A program made the translations under genes and the position numbers. From an uncultured Lentisphaerota bacterium (lineage in GTDB: Bacteria > Verrucomicrobiota > Kiritimatiellia > CAIQIC01), in the NCBI GenBank assembly GCA_903889245.1, contig CAISWQ010000033.1:1-64000 (forward strand): 64,000 bases of DNA, read 5' to 3'. A model generated the notes under the pieces. The model did not search any database and was not told the origin of the DNA. It worked only from the letters and a program-made list of their open reading frames with translations. Below are positions 27,429 to 36,961 of this stretch, in pieces. Numbering within the stretch: position 1 is the stretch's first letter; each line of letters opens with the position of its first letter.

Positions 27429-27937
27429 AGCCATGGCATCCCACCACCGGGTTGCGGCACGCCGCGCTGCTGGTCGGCGCGGTCCTGCTGCTGGCGACGC
27501 TGTTCGCCCAGCTCGAAATCCAGATCGAGGGCGCGCAGGGCTGGGCCGCGGGCCTGCCGACGTGGCGCGTGGAGGATGCGCCCATCCTCAAGCTGTTTTT
27601 CGGCGGCCGCGCGATCACCGGCTACCACGTCTTCGCGTTCAGCTTCATGTTCTGCATCTTCCACCTGCCGCTGGCGATGGTCGGCCATTTCTCGTGGCGC
27701 ATGGAGGCGCGCATCCTCGGCGCGCTGATGCTGTTCTGGATCGTCGAGGACTTTCTCTGGTTCGTGCTGAACCCCGCCTATGGTCTCGCGAAGCTGACGC
27801 CGGCCAACGTGCCGTGGCATCCGCACTGGCTGCTCGGTGTGCCCGTGGACTACCTCGTCTTTACGCTGCTGGCCGCGGCGCTGCTGTGGGCGGCCTATCG
27901 CCACCCGCGCGCGAGCGGTTCGGGAGGAACACCATGA
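27425..27937 (+). CDS. integral membrane protein of unknown function
   Basis: Several hydrophobic segments; ATGA overlap with the preceding gene. Confidence 0.75.
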   Translation: MKPWHPTTGLRHAALLVGAVLLLATLFAQLEIQIEGAQGWAAGLPTWRVEDAPILKLFFGGRAITGYHVFAFSFMFCIFHLPLAMVGHFSWRMEARILGALMLFWIVEDFLWFVLNPAYGLAKLTPANVPWHPHWLLGVPVDYLVFTLLAAALLWAAYRHPRASGSGGTP

Positions 27938-29046
27938 AGCTGCTGATCCTGCACGCCTCGGCCGGCAACGGCCACCGCCGCGCCGCCGAGGCGCTCGCTG
28001 CCGCCGCGCCCGCCGCGGGCCACACCGCCGTCGTGCGCGACATCCTCGACTTCGCGCCCGCGCTGTTCCGCAAGACCTACGCCGAGGGCTACCTCAACAT
28101 CGTCCGCAGCGCGCCGGAACTCTGGGGCTACTTCTACGCGCAGAGCGACCGCAAGGCGCAGCGGCCCGCCGACCGGCGTATCCGCACGGTCTTCAACAAA
28201 CTCAACGCGCACTCGTTCTTCGGCTTCCTGCGTGACGAACAACCCGACGCGGTGGTCTGCACGCACTTCATGCCGCTGGAGATGATCGCCAGCCTGCATC
28301 CGCACCGCCGTCACAACCTGCCGCTCTTCGGCGTCGTCACCGACTACGCCGCGCACGCGCTCTGGTACTGCGACAGCGTCAACGCCTACTACGTGGCCAC
28401 CGAGGACGCGTTGCGCCAGTTGCGCCGCAAGGGCCAGCCCGCCAGCGGCATCGTGCTCACCGGCATCCCGGTGATGCCGGAGTTTTCCACGCGCACCACA
28501 CCCGCGGCGGGCCGCAAGAAACTGGGCCTGCAGTCCAACCTGCCCGCGGTGCTCGTGTTGAGCGGCGGCTACGGCGTCGGCCCGACGGTCGAGATGCTGC
28601 GCGCCTGCGCCGCCGAGCCGCCGCCGTGCCAGTTGCTCGTCGTCGCCGGGAAAAACGCGGAGATGGAACAGGCGGCGAAGGACGCGCTCGCCGGCGCGCA
28701 ACTGCCGGCGCAGGTCTATGGCTTCGTCAACAACGTCCACGAACTGATGGACGCGTGCGAGCTGGTCATCAGCAAGCCCGGCGGCTTGAGCACGGCCGAG
28801 GCGCTGGCCAAGGGCCGGCCGATGATGATCGTCGAGCCGATCCCCGGCCAAGAGCAGCGCAACGCCGAGTGGCTGCTGGAAAACGGCGCGGCCGTCCGGC
28901 TGCATGAGGCCGTGGATACGGCGTGGAAACTCGGCGCGCTGCTCGCCGATCCCCAGCGCCTCGCCGCGCTCGGCGCGCGCGCCGCCGAACTCGGCCGCCC
29001 CGCCGCCGCCGCCGACATCCTCTCAGATCTCGCCCGCCGCGTGTGA
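27934..29046 (+). CDS. MGDG-synthase/processive diacylglycerol glucosyltransferase-like GT28
   Basis: MKLLILHASAGNGHRRAAEALAAA...VISKPGGLSTAEALAKGRPMMIVEPIPGQEQRNA. Confidence 0.85.
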   Translation: MKLLILHASAGNGHRRAAEALAAAAPAAGHTAVVRDILDFAPALFRKTYAEGYLNIVRSAPELWGYFYAQSDRKAQRPADRRIRTVFNKLNAHSFFGFLRDEQPDAVVCTHFMPLEMIASLHPHRRHNLPLFGVVTDYAAHALWYCDSVNAYYVATEDALRQLRRKGQPASGIVLTGIPVMPEFSTRTTPAAGRKKLGLQSNLPAVLVLSGGYGVGPTVEMLRACAAEPPPCQLLVVAGKNAEMEQAAKDALAGAQLPAQVYGFVNNVHELMDACELVISKPGGLSTAEALAKGRPMMIVEPIPGQEQRNAEWLLENGAAVRLHEAVDTAWKLGALLADPQRLAALGARAAELGRPAAAADILSDLARRV

Positions 29047-29070
29047 GCCGCCCCGCAAGCACCCCACCCG

Positions 29071-29724
29071 TCAATGCTGATGGCGGATGATGCGGCCCTC
29101 GACGAGATAGATCACATCCTCGGCGATGTTGGTGGCGTGGTCGGCGATGCGTTCGAGGTAGCGCGAGACAGAGAGCAGCGCGATCAGCGAATCCAGATGC
29201 TCCGTGCTCTGGCGGATGACGCCCTTGATGCGCTCGAACGACTGGCGGTTGAGGTTGTCCACCACGTCGTCGTTCGCGCCGACCTGCCGCGCGAGTTTCA
29301 GATCCAGGTTGATCAGCGCGTCGAGGCTCTGCCGCAACATGGACTGGGTCTGCTCGGCGATCTCGGCGAGGTTGAACGGAATGTCGCAGGGTAGTTGGCC
29401 GCACAGGAAGACGGCGCGCTGCGCGATGTTCACCGCCAGGTCGCCAATGCGTTCGAGGTCGTTGTTGAGCTTGAGCACGGCGATGATGAAGCGCAGGTCG
29501 TTGGCCACCGGCTGGTGCAGCGCGAGAATCTTCAGGCACTCCTCCTCGATGCCGACCTCGTTCTGGTCCACGACCGAGTCGCGGTCAATCACACTCTGTG
29601 CCAGCCGGATGTCGCGCTGGGCGACGGCGCGGACGGCCTGGCTCACATCGTCCTCGACCAGCGCGCCGAGGGCGAGGATCTGTTTCTTCAAGTCCGCGAT
29701 TTCGTGTTGGAGATGGACTGACAT
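29071..29724 (-). CDS. phoU: phosphate transport system regulator PhoU
   Basis: Two PhoU helical repeats (LEEDVSQAVRAV-like; NNDLERIGDLAVNIAQRAV; SRYLERIADHATNIAEDVIYLVEG). Confidence 0.93.
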   Translation of the reverse strand: MSVHLQHEIADLKKQILALGALVEDDVSQAVRAVAQRDIRLAQSVIDRDSVVDQNEVGIEEECLKILALHQPVANDLRFIIAVLKLNNDLERIGDLAVNIAQRAVFLCGQLPCDIPFNLAEIAEQTQSMLRQSLDALINLDLKLARQVGANDDVVDNLNRQSFERIKGVIRQSTEHLDSLIALLSVSRYLERIADHATNIAEDVIYLVEGRIIRHQH

Positions 29725-29749
29725 GGCTGGTTCCTTTCGGTGAAAGCTA

Positions 29750-31096
29750 TCATGTCCGCAGCTTCCTGGAAATGCGCGCGCGCACGATGATCGCGGCGAG
29801 GTTCAGCAGCAGCACGAGCAGGACGAGGCTGAAGACCATGCCGTACTGGACATGGCGGATTTCGTCCACGGCGACGTGCTCGCTGCACAGGTTGTAGATG
29901 TTCCAGGGCAGCGCGGGCGTCGGCTGCGTGAACGTTTGCAGCAGCGTCAGCGGTTTGCCGACGCTGACGGCGGCGGTGAAGATGATCGGCGCGGTCTCGC
30001 CCGCGGCGCGGCCCATGCTGATGATGACGCCGGTCAGGATGCCGGGCAGGGCGGCGGGCAGGATGACGGACCGGACGGCGTGCCACTGGCCGGCGCCCAG
30101 GCTCAAGGCGGCCTGCTTGTAGGTGGCGGGCACGGCGCGCAGCGCCTCCTCGCTCGCGCGGATGATCGTCGGCAGGATCAGCAGGCCGAGCGTCAGCGAG
30201 CCGGCGAGCACGCTCTTGTTCTCCGAGAGGTGCGCGGCGTTGATGAAGAAGGCCAGGCCGAAGAGGCCGAAGACGATGCTCGGCACGCCGGCGAGCGTGC
30301 TGATGCAGACGCGCAGCACGCGCACGAGCCGGTTTTCGCGGGCATACTCAACCAGGTAAATCGCGGCGATCACGCCCATCGGCACGGCGAACAGGATGGC
30401 GCCCAGCGTCAGGTAGAGCGTGCCGAGCACCTCCGGGCCGATGCCGCCGAAGAAATGCGCGTCGTGCGATGCATCGGTGAGGAACCGGCCGTAGAAGGTC
30501 CATTGCGGACGCAACATCTCGCTGGCGTTTTTTTCGATGGCCGCGAACAACGGCTCCAGCTTGGTGCCGCGGAATTTCTCGAGGCGCGGCTTAAGGACCT
30601 TGCGGCCCAGACCGCCGCCGGAGAAGTCATAGTCCTCGGCGAACAACACCTGCTGGATTTTGACCTGCGCGCGGTCCCAGCGCGTCTGGCCATATTGCGA
30701 GCGCATGAGCAGGGGCGCTTCCTCGCCGGGGAGCGGACCGAGCAGGTCCTTGACGGCGTCCTGCACGGCCGCGAAATCGGTTTTGTATTTTTTGCGCTCG
30801 GCGAACGGCATCGCGTCCAGGTCTTTTTTGAAGGCGGCGAGCGCCGCGAAGACCGGCTGCCGCGCGCGGGCGGCGGCCGCCTGCTCGCGCTTGAGTTCCT
30901 CGCGGTCGCCACGCTGGAATTTCTCCAGCGCGACGCGGCGGAATTCCACGGTGCCCTGGAAAACATAGGCGCTGATGCCGCGCAGGCAGATCGGCGCCAG
31001 CAGGATCAGCAGCGCCGCGGCCAGCAGCACGATGGAGAGGACGCCCATCCCCGTGAACGAGCGGTCGAGCAGCTTGCGGGTGCCGAGGCGGAGCAT
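29750..31096 (-). CDS. pstA: phosphate ABC transporter permease PstA with large inserted periplasmic region
   Basis: LGTLYLTLGAILFAVPMGVIAAIYLVEYA...ISMGRAAGETAPIIFTAA. Confidence 0.9.
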   Translation of the reverse strand: MLRLGTRKLLDRSFTGMGVLSIVLLAAALLILLAPICLRGISAYVFQGTVEFRRVALEKFQRGDREELKREQAAAARARQPVFAALAAFKKDLDAMPFAERKKYKTDFAAVQDAVKDLLGPLPGEEAPLLMRSQYGQTRWDRAQVKIQQVLFAEDYDFSGGGLGRKVLKPRLEKFRGTKLEPLFAAIEKNASEMLRPQWTFYGRFLTDASHDAHFFGGIGPEVLGTLYLTLGAILFAVPMGVIAAIYLVEYARENRLVRVLRVCISTLAGVPSIVFGLFGLAFFINAAHLSENKSVLAGSLTLGLLILPTIIRASEEALRAVPATYKQAALSLGAGQWHAVRSVILPAALPGILTGVIISMGRAAGETAPIIFTAAVSVGKPLTLLQTFTQPTPALPWNIYNLCSEHVAVDEIRHVQYGMVFSLVLLVLLLNLAAIIVRARISRKLRT

Positions 31097-32220
31097 CAGC
31101 GCAGCCTCCGGCGCGTGCGCGCAAGCATGTGCTCGCTGACCAGGTTGCAGACGAGGGAGAAGACCAGCAGGACCAGCGCCATCGCAAACAGCACGTGATA
31201 GTGCGCCGAGCCCGCGCTCTGATCGGCCTCGCCCATGTCGCCGGCGATCGTGGCGGTGAGGGTGCGGACGGGGTCGAGGAAATTGAACCACGGCTCCGGG
31301 ATGCGCGCGGCGTTGCCGGAGGCCATCCAGACGACCATGGTCTCGCCCACGGCGCGCATGATGGCGAGGATGCCCGCGGCGAGGATGCCGCTGCCCGCGG
31401 CCGGGATGACGACCTTGATGAGCGTCTCGGCGCGCGTCGCGCCCAGCGCGTAACTCGCCATACGCAGGTCGCGGCCCGTGGCCTGCAACGCGTCCTCGGC
31501 CACGCTGACCATCGTCGGCAGGGCCATCAGGCCGAGGATGAGCGCGGCGTTGAGCGCGTTCGTGCCGCTGGAGATTTCCAGGCCGTAGAGCAACCGGCCG
31601 GTCTTCCACAGCAGCCAGCCGGCCAGCGCCGCGAGCGCGGCAAACACCACGGCGCGCGCCACGGTGCGCACCTTCTCCGCCAGCCGCGCCGCGGCCAGGT
31701 CGCTGACGACCAGCACGGTCAGGAACACGATGGGCGTGAGGACGAGCCAGAAGGCCCACGCGAGCATCGGTCCGCCGCGCTCCTGTAGCGCGGGTGCAAA
31801 GACGACGAGCGCGAAAAAGCCGTAGGCGACCGAGGGGATCGCCGCGAGCATCTCGACCACGGGCTTCACATATTGCCGGATGTGGAACGGCAGCACGTCG
31901 CTCAAGCAGACCGCGGCGGCGAGGCCGAGCGGGATGGCGACGAGCGCCGCGCCGAGCGTGACCAGCGCGCTGCCGAAGAGGATCGAGAGCGCGCCGAACT
32001 CGGCGGGCTGCCGCGTGGGATACCAGGCCACGCTGCCGAAAAATTCCCGGACGCGTTCCCACGAGGTGAAGAAGGGGAAGGCATCGCGGGCGATGAAAAT
32101 CAGGATGAACACCACCGCCAGCATGGAGAGCGAGGTGACGAGGAGCAGGAAGCCCTCGCCCAACAAGCGCGCCAGCCGCTGGTTGCGGTTGGCCGCGCGG
32201 CTCAACATCAAGGACGACAT
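31096..32220 (-). CDS. pstC: phosphate ABC transporter permease PstC
   Basis: LFGSALVTLGAALVAIPLGLAAAVCLSDV...AIMRAVGETMVVWMASG. Confidence 0.9.
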   Translation of the reverse strand: MSSLMLSRAANRNQRLARLLGEGFLLLVTSLSMLAVVFILIFIARDAFPFFTSWERVREFFGSVAWYPTRQPAEFGALSILFGSALVTLGAALVAIPLGLAAAVCLSDVLPFHIRQYVKPVVEMLAAIPSVAYGFFALVVFAPALQERGGPMLAWAFWLVLTPIVFLTVLVVSDLAAARLAEKVRTVARAVVFAALAALAGWLLWKTGRLLYGLEISSGTNALNAALILGLMALPTMVSVAEDALQATGRDLRMASYALGATRAETLIKVVIPAAGSGILAAGILAIMRAVGETMVVWMASGNAARIPEPWFNFLDPVRTLTATIAGDMGEADQSAGSAHYHVLFAMALVLLVFSLVCNLVSEHMLARTRRRLR

Positions 32221-32221
32221 G

Positions 32222-32258
32222 GGAGGAGATGGTTAAGGGCTGATGGTTGATGGCGGAT
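32222..32258. repeat. GATGGTTGATGGCGGATGG-type repeat
   Basis: ggaggagatggttaagggctgatggttgatggcggatgg; related sequence at 49941-49978. Confidence 0.7.
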
Positions 32259-32298
32259 GGCACAAGCCGGCGGCCAGCGGCGGATCGCGCCGGGTATG

Positions 32299-32411
32299 GT
32301 TTCCAAGGATTGGAAAATAGTTTCACGGATTTTCCAGGGATTGGAAAAAGTCAGCGCGAAACGTTCCAAGGCTTGGAAAAATTCCGGCGCGGTTTTCCAA
32401 GCCTCGGAAAA
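32299..32411. repeat. palindrome cluster, 4 units
   Basis: ggtttccaaggattggaaaa...ttttccagggattggaaaaa...gttccaaggcttggaaaaa...ttttccaagcctcggaaaa. Confidence 0.9.
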
Positions 32412-32496
32412 TCTATCAGCGACTTGGCCTGTAACGTGTGCACTCATGCGCGGAAAAGCGGATGGCGGATGGTGGTCATCCGCCATCAGCCTTTTC

Positions 32497-33315
32497 TTAT
32501 TGGACCGGGACGAACCCTTGTTCGGCAACCAGCTTCTTGCCGTCGGCGGCCTTGTAGAGGTTGACGTAGTCGCCGAGGGCGGTGCCGGCGGCCGGCTCGC
32601 CAGCGGTGTACATGAACAGGCCGCGCGAGATCGGATATTTCTTCGCCAGGACATTTTCCGGCGTCGCCTCGATTCCGTTGATGGTCACGGGCTTGAGGCC
32701 CTCGGTGAAGGCGAGGCCGACGTAGCCGATCGCCGCCGGCGTGCTCTGCACGCGCTGGCGGACGGCGCCGTTGCTGCCGACGTACTCGGCGCGGTCGGTG
32801 ATGCGCCCGGCCTTGGTCACCTGCTCGTGGAAGGTCTCGTAGGTGCCGCTGTTGGTGTCGCGGCTGATGACCACGATCTTGAGATTGGGGCCGCCGACCT
32901 CCTGCCAGCTCTTGATCTCGCCGGTGAAGATATCGCGCAGTTGATCCTTGGAGAGGCTCTGCACCGGATTACTGGGGTGCACCACCACGGCGAGGCCATC
33001 GAAGGCGATGGTGTGCTGCACCGGGTTGCGCTTCTTGCCCTTGGCCGCCTCGAGTTCCTCGGTCTTCATGGCGCGCGACAGGGTGCCCACGTCGCAGGCG
33101 CCATTGATGATGCCCTTGGCGCCGTTGCCGCTGCCGGACTCGCTGACGGTGATGTTCACGTCGGGATGCGCCTTCATGTAGTACTCGGCGAACGCCTTGG
33201 CGATCGGGCCGACGGTGGTGGAGCCATCCACCACGATTTTCTTGGGATCGCCGGCCGCCTGCGCGGCGGTAAGCGAGAGGGCCATCAGGCCCGCGATCAG
33301 GATCTGCTTCTTCAT
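32497..33315 (-). CDS. pstS: phosphate-binding protein PstS
   Basis: KIVVDGSTTVGPIAKAFAEYYMKAHPDVNITVSESGSGNGAKGI. Confidence 0.92.
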   Translation of the reverse strand: MKKQILIAGLMALSLTAAQAAGDPKKIVVDGSTTVGPIAKAFAEYYMKAHPDVNITVSESGSGNGAKGIINGACDVGTLSRAMKTEELEAAKGKKRNPVQHTIAFDGLAVVVHPSNPVQSLSKDQLRDIFTGEIKSWQEVGGPNLKIVVISRDTNSGTYETFHEQVTKAGRITDRAEYVGSNGAVRQRVQSTPAAIGYVGLAFTEGLKPVTINGIEATPENVLAKKYPISRGLFMYTAGEPAAGTALGDYVNLYKAADGKKLVAEQGFVPVQ

Positions 33316-33346
33316 GTTCGTTTTCCTTTCGGGTTGTCTGTTCGGT

Positions 33347-34117
33347 TCAACCGAACCGGCCGGTGATGTAATCCTCGGTCCGCTTCTGGGCCGGCTTGGT
33401 GAAAATCTTGTCGGTCTGGTCATATTCCACGAGGTGGCCTTCGTAGAGGAAGGCCGTGTGGTCGGAGACGCGCGAGGCCTGCTGCATGTTATGGGTGACG
33501 ATGATGATCGTGTAGGTGTTGCGCAGTTCGTCTATCAGGTCCTCGATGCGGATGGTGGAGCGCGGGTCGAGCGCCGAGCAGGGTTCATCCATCAGGATGA
33601 TCTCCGGGTTCACGGCGATACAGCGCGCGATGCACAGCCGCTGCATCTGGCCGCCGGAGAGCTGCAGCGCGGAGGTGTGCAGGCGGTCCTTGACCTCGTC
33701 CCACAGCGCCGCGCTGGTCAGGCTTTTCTCGACGACCTCGTCGAGCAGACTCTTGTCCTTCACGCCCTGGATGCGCAGGCCGTAGATCACGTTTTCGTAG
33801 ATGGTTTTCGGGAACGGATTGGATTTCTGGAAGACCATGCCGACGCGTCGCCGGAGTTGGATCACGTCCACGCCCGGCTGGTTGAGGTTCTCGCCTTCCA
33901 GCTCGATCCGCCCGGTCGTGCGGACGCCGTCCACCAAGTCGTTCATCCGGTTGAGCGCGCGCAGCAGGGTGGACTTGCCGCAGCCGGAGGGGCCGATCAG
34001 GGCGATGACCTGCTGGCGCGGGAAGTCCATGGTCACCTCATGCACGGCCTGGACGCGGCCATAGAAGATGCTCACGTCGTGGAGCCTGACGATGGGTTGG
34101 GAAGGCGCCGTATTCAT
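33347..34117 (-). CDS. pstB: phosphate ABC transporter ATPase PstB
   Basis: Walker [54 protein letters not shown]. Confidence 0.95.
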   Translation of the reverse strand: MNTAPSQPIVRLHDVSIFYGRVQAVHEVTMDFPRQQVIALIGPSGCGKSTLLRALNRMNDLVDGVRTTGRIELEGENLNQPGVDVIQLRRRVGMVFQKSNPFPKTIYENVIYGLRIQGVKDKSLLDEVVEKSLTSAALWDEVKDRLHTSALQLSGGQMQRLCIARCIAVNPEIILMDEPCSALDPRSTIRIEDLIDELRNTYTIIIVTHNMQQASRVSDHTAFLYEGHLVEYDQTDKIFTKPAQKRTEDYITGRFG

Positions 34118-34461
34118 CAGCACATTTCCATCAAGGCCGTGCGCAAATCGCGCGTGGAAAGGGCCCGCTGGCGGCGCAACTCGGCCTGCCAGCGATAGCG
34201 GCTGTCTTCCGCAGTGCGCCAGCGCCAGAAGTCGAGATCGGGCAAGGCGCCCGGCGCGCGGCCGACCGGCCGCAGCACCTCGACCACGCCGCCGGCTTCC
34301 AGGCGCGCGAGGCAGCAGCGGACCACCTGTTCCTCGACGCCCAGCCACTCGGCGATCTCGCCGGCGCGCACCGCGGCGCGTTGTTGCAGGAAATAGCTGA
34401 CGCGCGACTGCCAGTGCTCCGGCTGGAGCTGACTGCGACTGTCTGGCGTTTCCTGGATCAT
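34117..34461 (-). CDS. small winged-helix-like protein in the pst operon
   Basis: [33 protein letters not shown]; stop overlaps the pstB start. Confidence 0.65.
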   Translation of the reverse strand: MIQETPDSRSQLQPEHWQSRVSYFLQQRAAVRAGEIAEWLGVEEQVVRCCLARLEAGGVVEVLRPVGRAPGALPDLDFWRWRTAEDSRYRWQAELRRQRALSTRDLRTALMEMC

Positions 34462-34513
34462 GGTGCAGAGGGCGGGGCGTCCGCCGCCGGACGCCCCGGC
34501 CGTGGTGTGGGAT

Positions 34514-35656
34514 TTAGAACTTGGCGAGGATATCTATGATGAACTCCTTGTACTCCAGCGGAGTCTCGCCGGCAGCGATATTTTTCTCGGTGAGCCAGCA
34601 GGTGCCGCACAGTTGCAGGTTCTTCATGAGCTGATAGACGAAGGTGATCTTGTGACCCTTGCCATCGGTGCCGCCGCCCCAGGCGTCGTCATCGGGCAGG
34701 TTGCCGGGGAAGACGTCCTTGTCGAGGTGGCGGTAATCATAACCGACCTGGAACGTGCCGGGGTCGGAGGCCTTGCCGAGCAGCACGCCCACCGTCCAGC
34801 CCTGGTTGTTGCTGCTGGGGTCGGTGTTTTTGGAGTAAGCGCCGAAGGCCGTCACGGGGATGCCGATCTTGGTGCCGGCTTCAACAAAGCCTTCCAAAAC
34901 CTTGTACTCGTTCGCATAGACATTGTTGGTCGTCGTGCCGGAAATCTGCTTCGTGACCGTGTTGCCCCAGGCGTTGTTGTTGTGCTGCCAGTCCAGGACT
35001 TGGAAGCCCTGCATGTTCTGGAAGCCGTAGTAGCTGCCGCCCACCAGAATATGGTTGTCGGCGTTGGGCTTGAAGTTCACCGCCACCTGGCCGGCGTAGA
35101 GCCGCGTATCGTCGGAGGTCGAGCGCTCCTTCAGCCATTGATAGGACGCGTTGGCGAGCAACTGTACTTCATCGCCGACGCGATATTTCGCGGCCAGCCC
35201 TTCCGGCGCGATGTCGGGATCCCAGAGGTAGGTATTCACGAGGAAGAACGGATTCGCCATTTTGCCGCCGATCACATGGAGGCCGGGGATCGCGCCCGGG
35301 TGATAATCAAGGTAGCCCTGATCAAGATAGAGCGCCTTCTGCGTGTACTGGTCGGTCAGCGTCTGGTTCTCCGACACCGGATTGCCTTCGCCCGGCGCGC
35401 CGCTCACCGACATCGCTGTACCGAGCCGGAGGCCCACGGTCACATCCTCGTTGATGTCGGTCTTGGCGCCCAGCCGCGCGCGGATGCGTTCCCGCTCGCG
35501 GTTCGGCTGGCCTTCCAGTTGAATCACGTCGAAGCGATACCGCATGTCGCCCGACAGCTTCAGGCTGTCGTACCATTTCACTTCCTCGCCGTGCGCCAGT
35601 TGGAAGCTGCCCGCCGCCACCAGCGCCACCATCCACTTCGTGTACTGTGTGTTCAT
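34514..35656 (-). CDS. putative porin associated with phosphate uptake
   Basis: MNTQYTKWMVALVAAGSFQLAHG signal; SLKLSGDMRYRFDVIQ beta-barrel pattern, terminal Phe. Confidence 0.75.
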   Translation of the reverse strand: MNTQYTKWMVALVAAGSFQLAHGEEVKWYDSLKLSGDMRYRFDVIQLEGQPNRERERIRARLGAKTDINEDVTVGLRLGTAMSVSGAPGEGNPVSENQTLTDQYTQKALYLDQGYLDYHPGAIPGLHVIGGKMANPFFLVNTYLWDPDIAPEGLAAKYRVGDEVQLLANASYQWLKERSTSDDTRLYAGQVAVNFKPNADNHILVGGSYYGFQNMQGFQVLDWQHNNNAWGNTVTKQISGTTTNNVYANEYKVLEGFVEAGTKIGIPVTAFGAYSKNTDPSSNNQGWTVGVLLGKASDPGTFQVGYDYRHLDKDVFPGNLPDDDAWGGGTDGKGHKITFVYQLMKNLQLCGTCWLTEKNIAAGETPLEYKEFIIDILAKF

Positions 35657-35759
35657 ATTTTCCCTTTCCTTTGTTGCCATCGCCACGCGGCGTTTGCGCC
35701 GCCCGCTCATTGCTGGACCCAGTGCGTCCAAAAACCGGGGACAGTGTCGTCGGCGATCA

Positions 35760-35796
35760 TTAGCGCCGTGTGAGCGACCCGTGAGAAGTTGGTCAG
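35760..35796 (-). promoter_or_regulatory. Pho-box-like 11-bp direct-repeat array upstream of the porin-pst operon
   Basis: Minus strand: CTGACCAACTT CTCACGGGTCG CTCACACGGCG CTAA, exact 11-bp period. Confidence 0.7.
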
Positions 35797-35802
35797 CCGT
35801 TC

Positions 35803-35844
35803 CCGGCCTTGGAAAAACGCTGCTGAAATTTTCCAAGCCTTGGG
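35803..35844. repeat. palindrome cluster, 2 units
   Basis: cccggccttggaaaaa...aattttccaagccttggg. Confidence 0.75.
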
Positions 35845-35879
35845 CCAACCGGGAAGACACCGTTCCACTCCCGGGACCA

Positions 35880-36950
35880 TCAGGGGAACAACATCAGGAG
35901 GCGCTCGCACCAGTAGGCGAGGAGGGCGGTGATCGGGATGGTCAGCACCCAGGCCCAGACCATGCGGCCGACGATGCCCCACTTGACCGCGCTCAAGCGC
36001 TTGGTCGCGCCGACGCCCATGATGGAGCTGGAGATGACGTGCGTGGTTGAGAGCGGGATGCCCCAGTGACTCGCGCAGAGGATGATGGTGGCGGCGGTGG
36101 TCTCGCTGGCAAAACCATGGACCGGTTGCAGCCGCACCATCTTGTGGCCAAGCGTGCGGATGATGCGCCAGCCGCCGGCGGCCGTGCCCGCCGCCATCGT
36201 CAGGGCGCAGACGATCTTGACCCACATGGCGACCTTGAATTCGGGCGTGTACAGGAATTGCAGCCAGGTGGGCAAATCCTTGAACGCATCGGTCTTGCTC
36301 GCGCTGAACAGGATGAGCGCGATGATGCCCATCGTCTTTTGCGCATCGTTGGTCCCGTGGCTGAAGCCCATCACGCCGGCGCTGACGATCTGCAGCTTGC
36401 CGAAGATGGCATTGACGATACGCGGGCGCCACCGCTTGATGAGGATCATCAGCAGGGCCATGATGAAAAACCCAACGAGGATGCCGACGACCGGCGAGGT
36501 GAACATAGGCAGGAGCACCTTGGGCCACAGCCCGCCGGTCACCTTGTGCGTCACCGGCTCAAAGGTTTCCCAGTGAATCACCGCCCAGTTGCTGTGCGCG
36601 TTGGCCAGCGTGCTGCCGCACAGGCCCCCGACGAGCGCATGGCTGGAACTGGAGGGCAGGCCGAGCCACCACGTCAGCAGGTTCCAGATAATCGCGCCCA
36701 GCAGCGCGCTGAAGATCACCTGCGTATTGACGAAGCCGGTATCCACCAGCCCCTTGCCGATGGTCGTGGCCACAGCCGTACCCCAGAGCGCGCCGAGCAA
36801 ATTGAACCCGGCGGCCCACAGGATCGCCTGGCGCGGCGTCAGCACCTTGGTGGAGACGGTGGTGGCGATCGAGTTGGCGGTGTCGTGGAACCCGTTGATG
36901 TACTCGAACACCAGCGCGACGAGAATGACGGTGAGGATCAGGAGCAGCAT
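35880..36950 (-). CDS. inorganic phosphate transporter, Pit family
   Basis: FEYINGFHDTANSIATTVSTKVLTPRQAI; GLPSSSSHALVGGLCG; FSHGTNDAQKTMGII. Confidence 0.95.
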   Translation of the reverse strand: MLLLILTVILVALVFEYINGFHDTANSIATTVSTKVLTPRQAILWAAGFNLLGALWGTAVATTIGKGLVDTGFVNTQVIFSALLGAIIWNLLTWWLGLPSSSSHALVGGLCGSTLANAHSNWAVIHWETFEPVTHKVTGGLWPKVLLPMFTSPVVGILVGFFIMALLMILIKRWRPRIVNAIFGKLQIVSAGVMGFSHGTNDAQKTMGIIALILFSASKTDAFKDLPTWLQFLYTPEFKVAMWVKIVCALTMAAGTAAGGWRIIRTLGHKMVRLQPVHGFASETTAATIILCASHWGIPLSTTHVISSSIMGVGATKRLSAVKWGIVGRMVWAWVLTIPITALLAYWCERLLMLFP

Positions 36951-36961
36951 GGTGACCAGTT

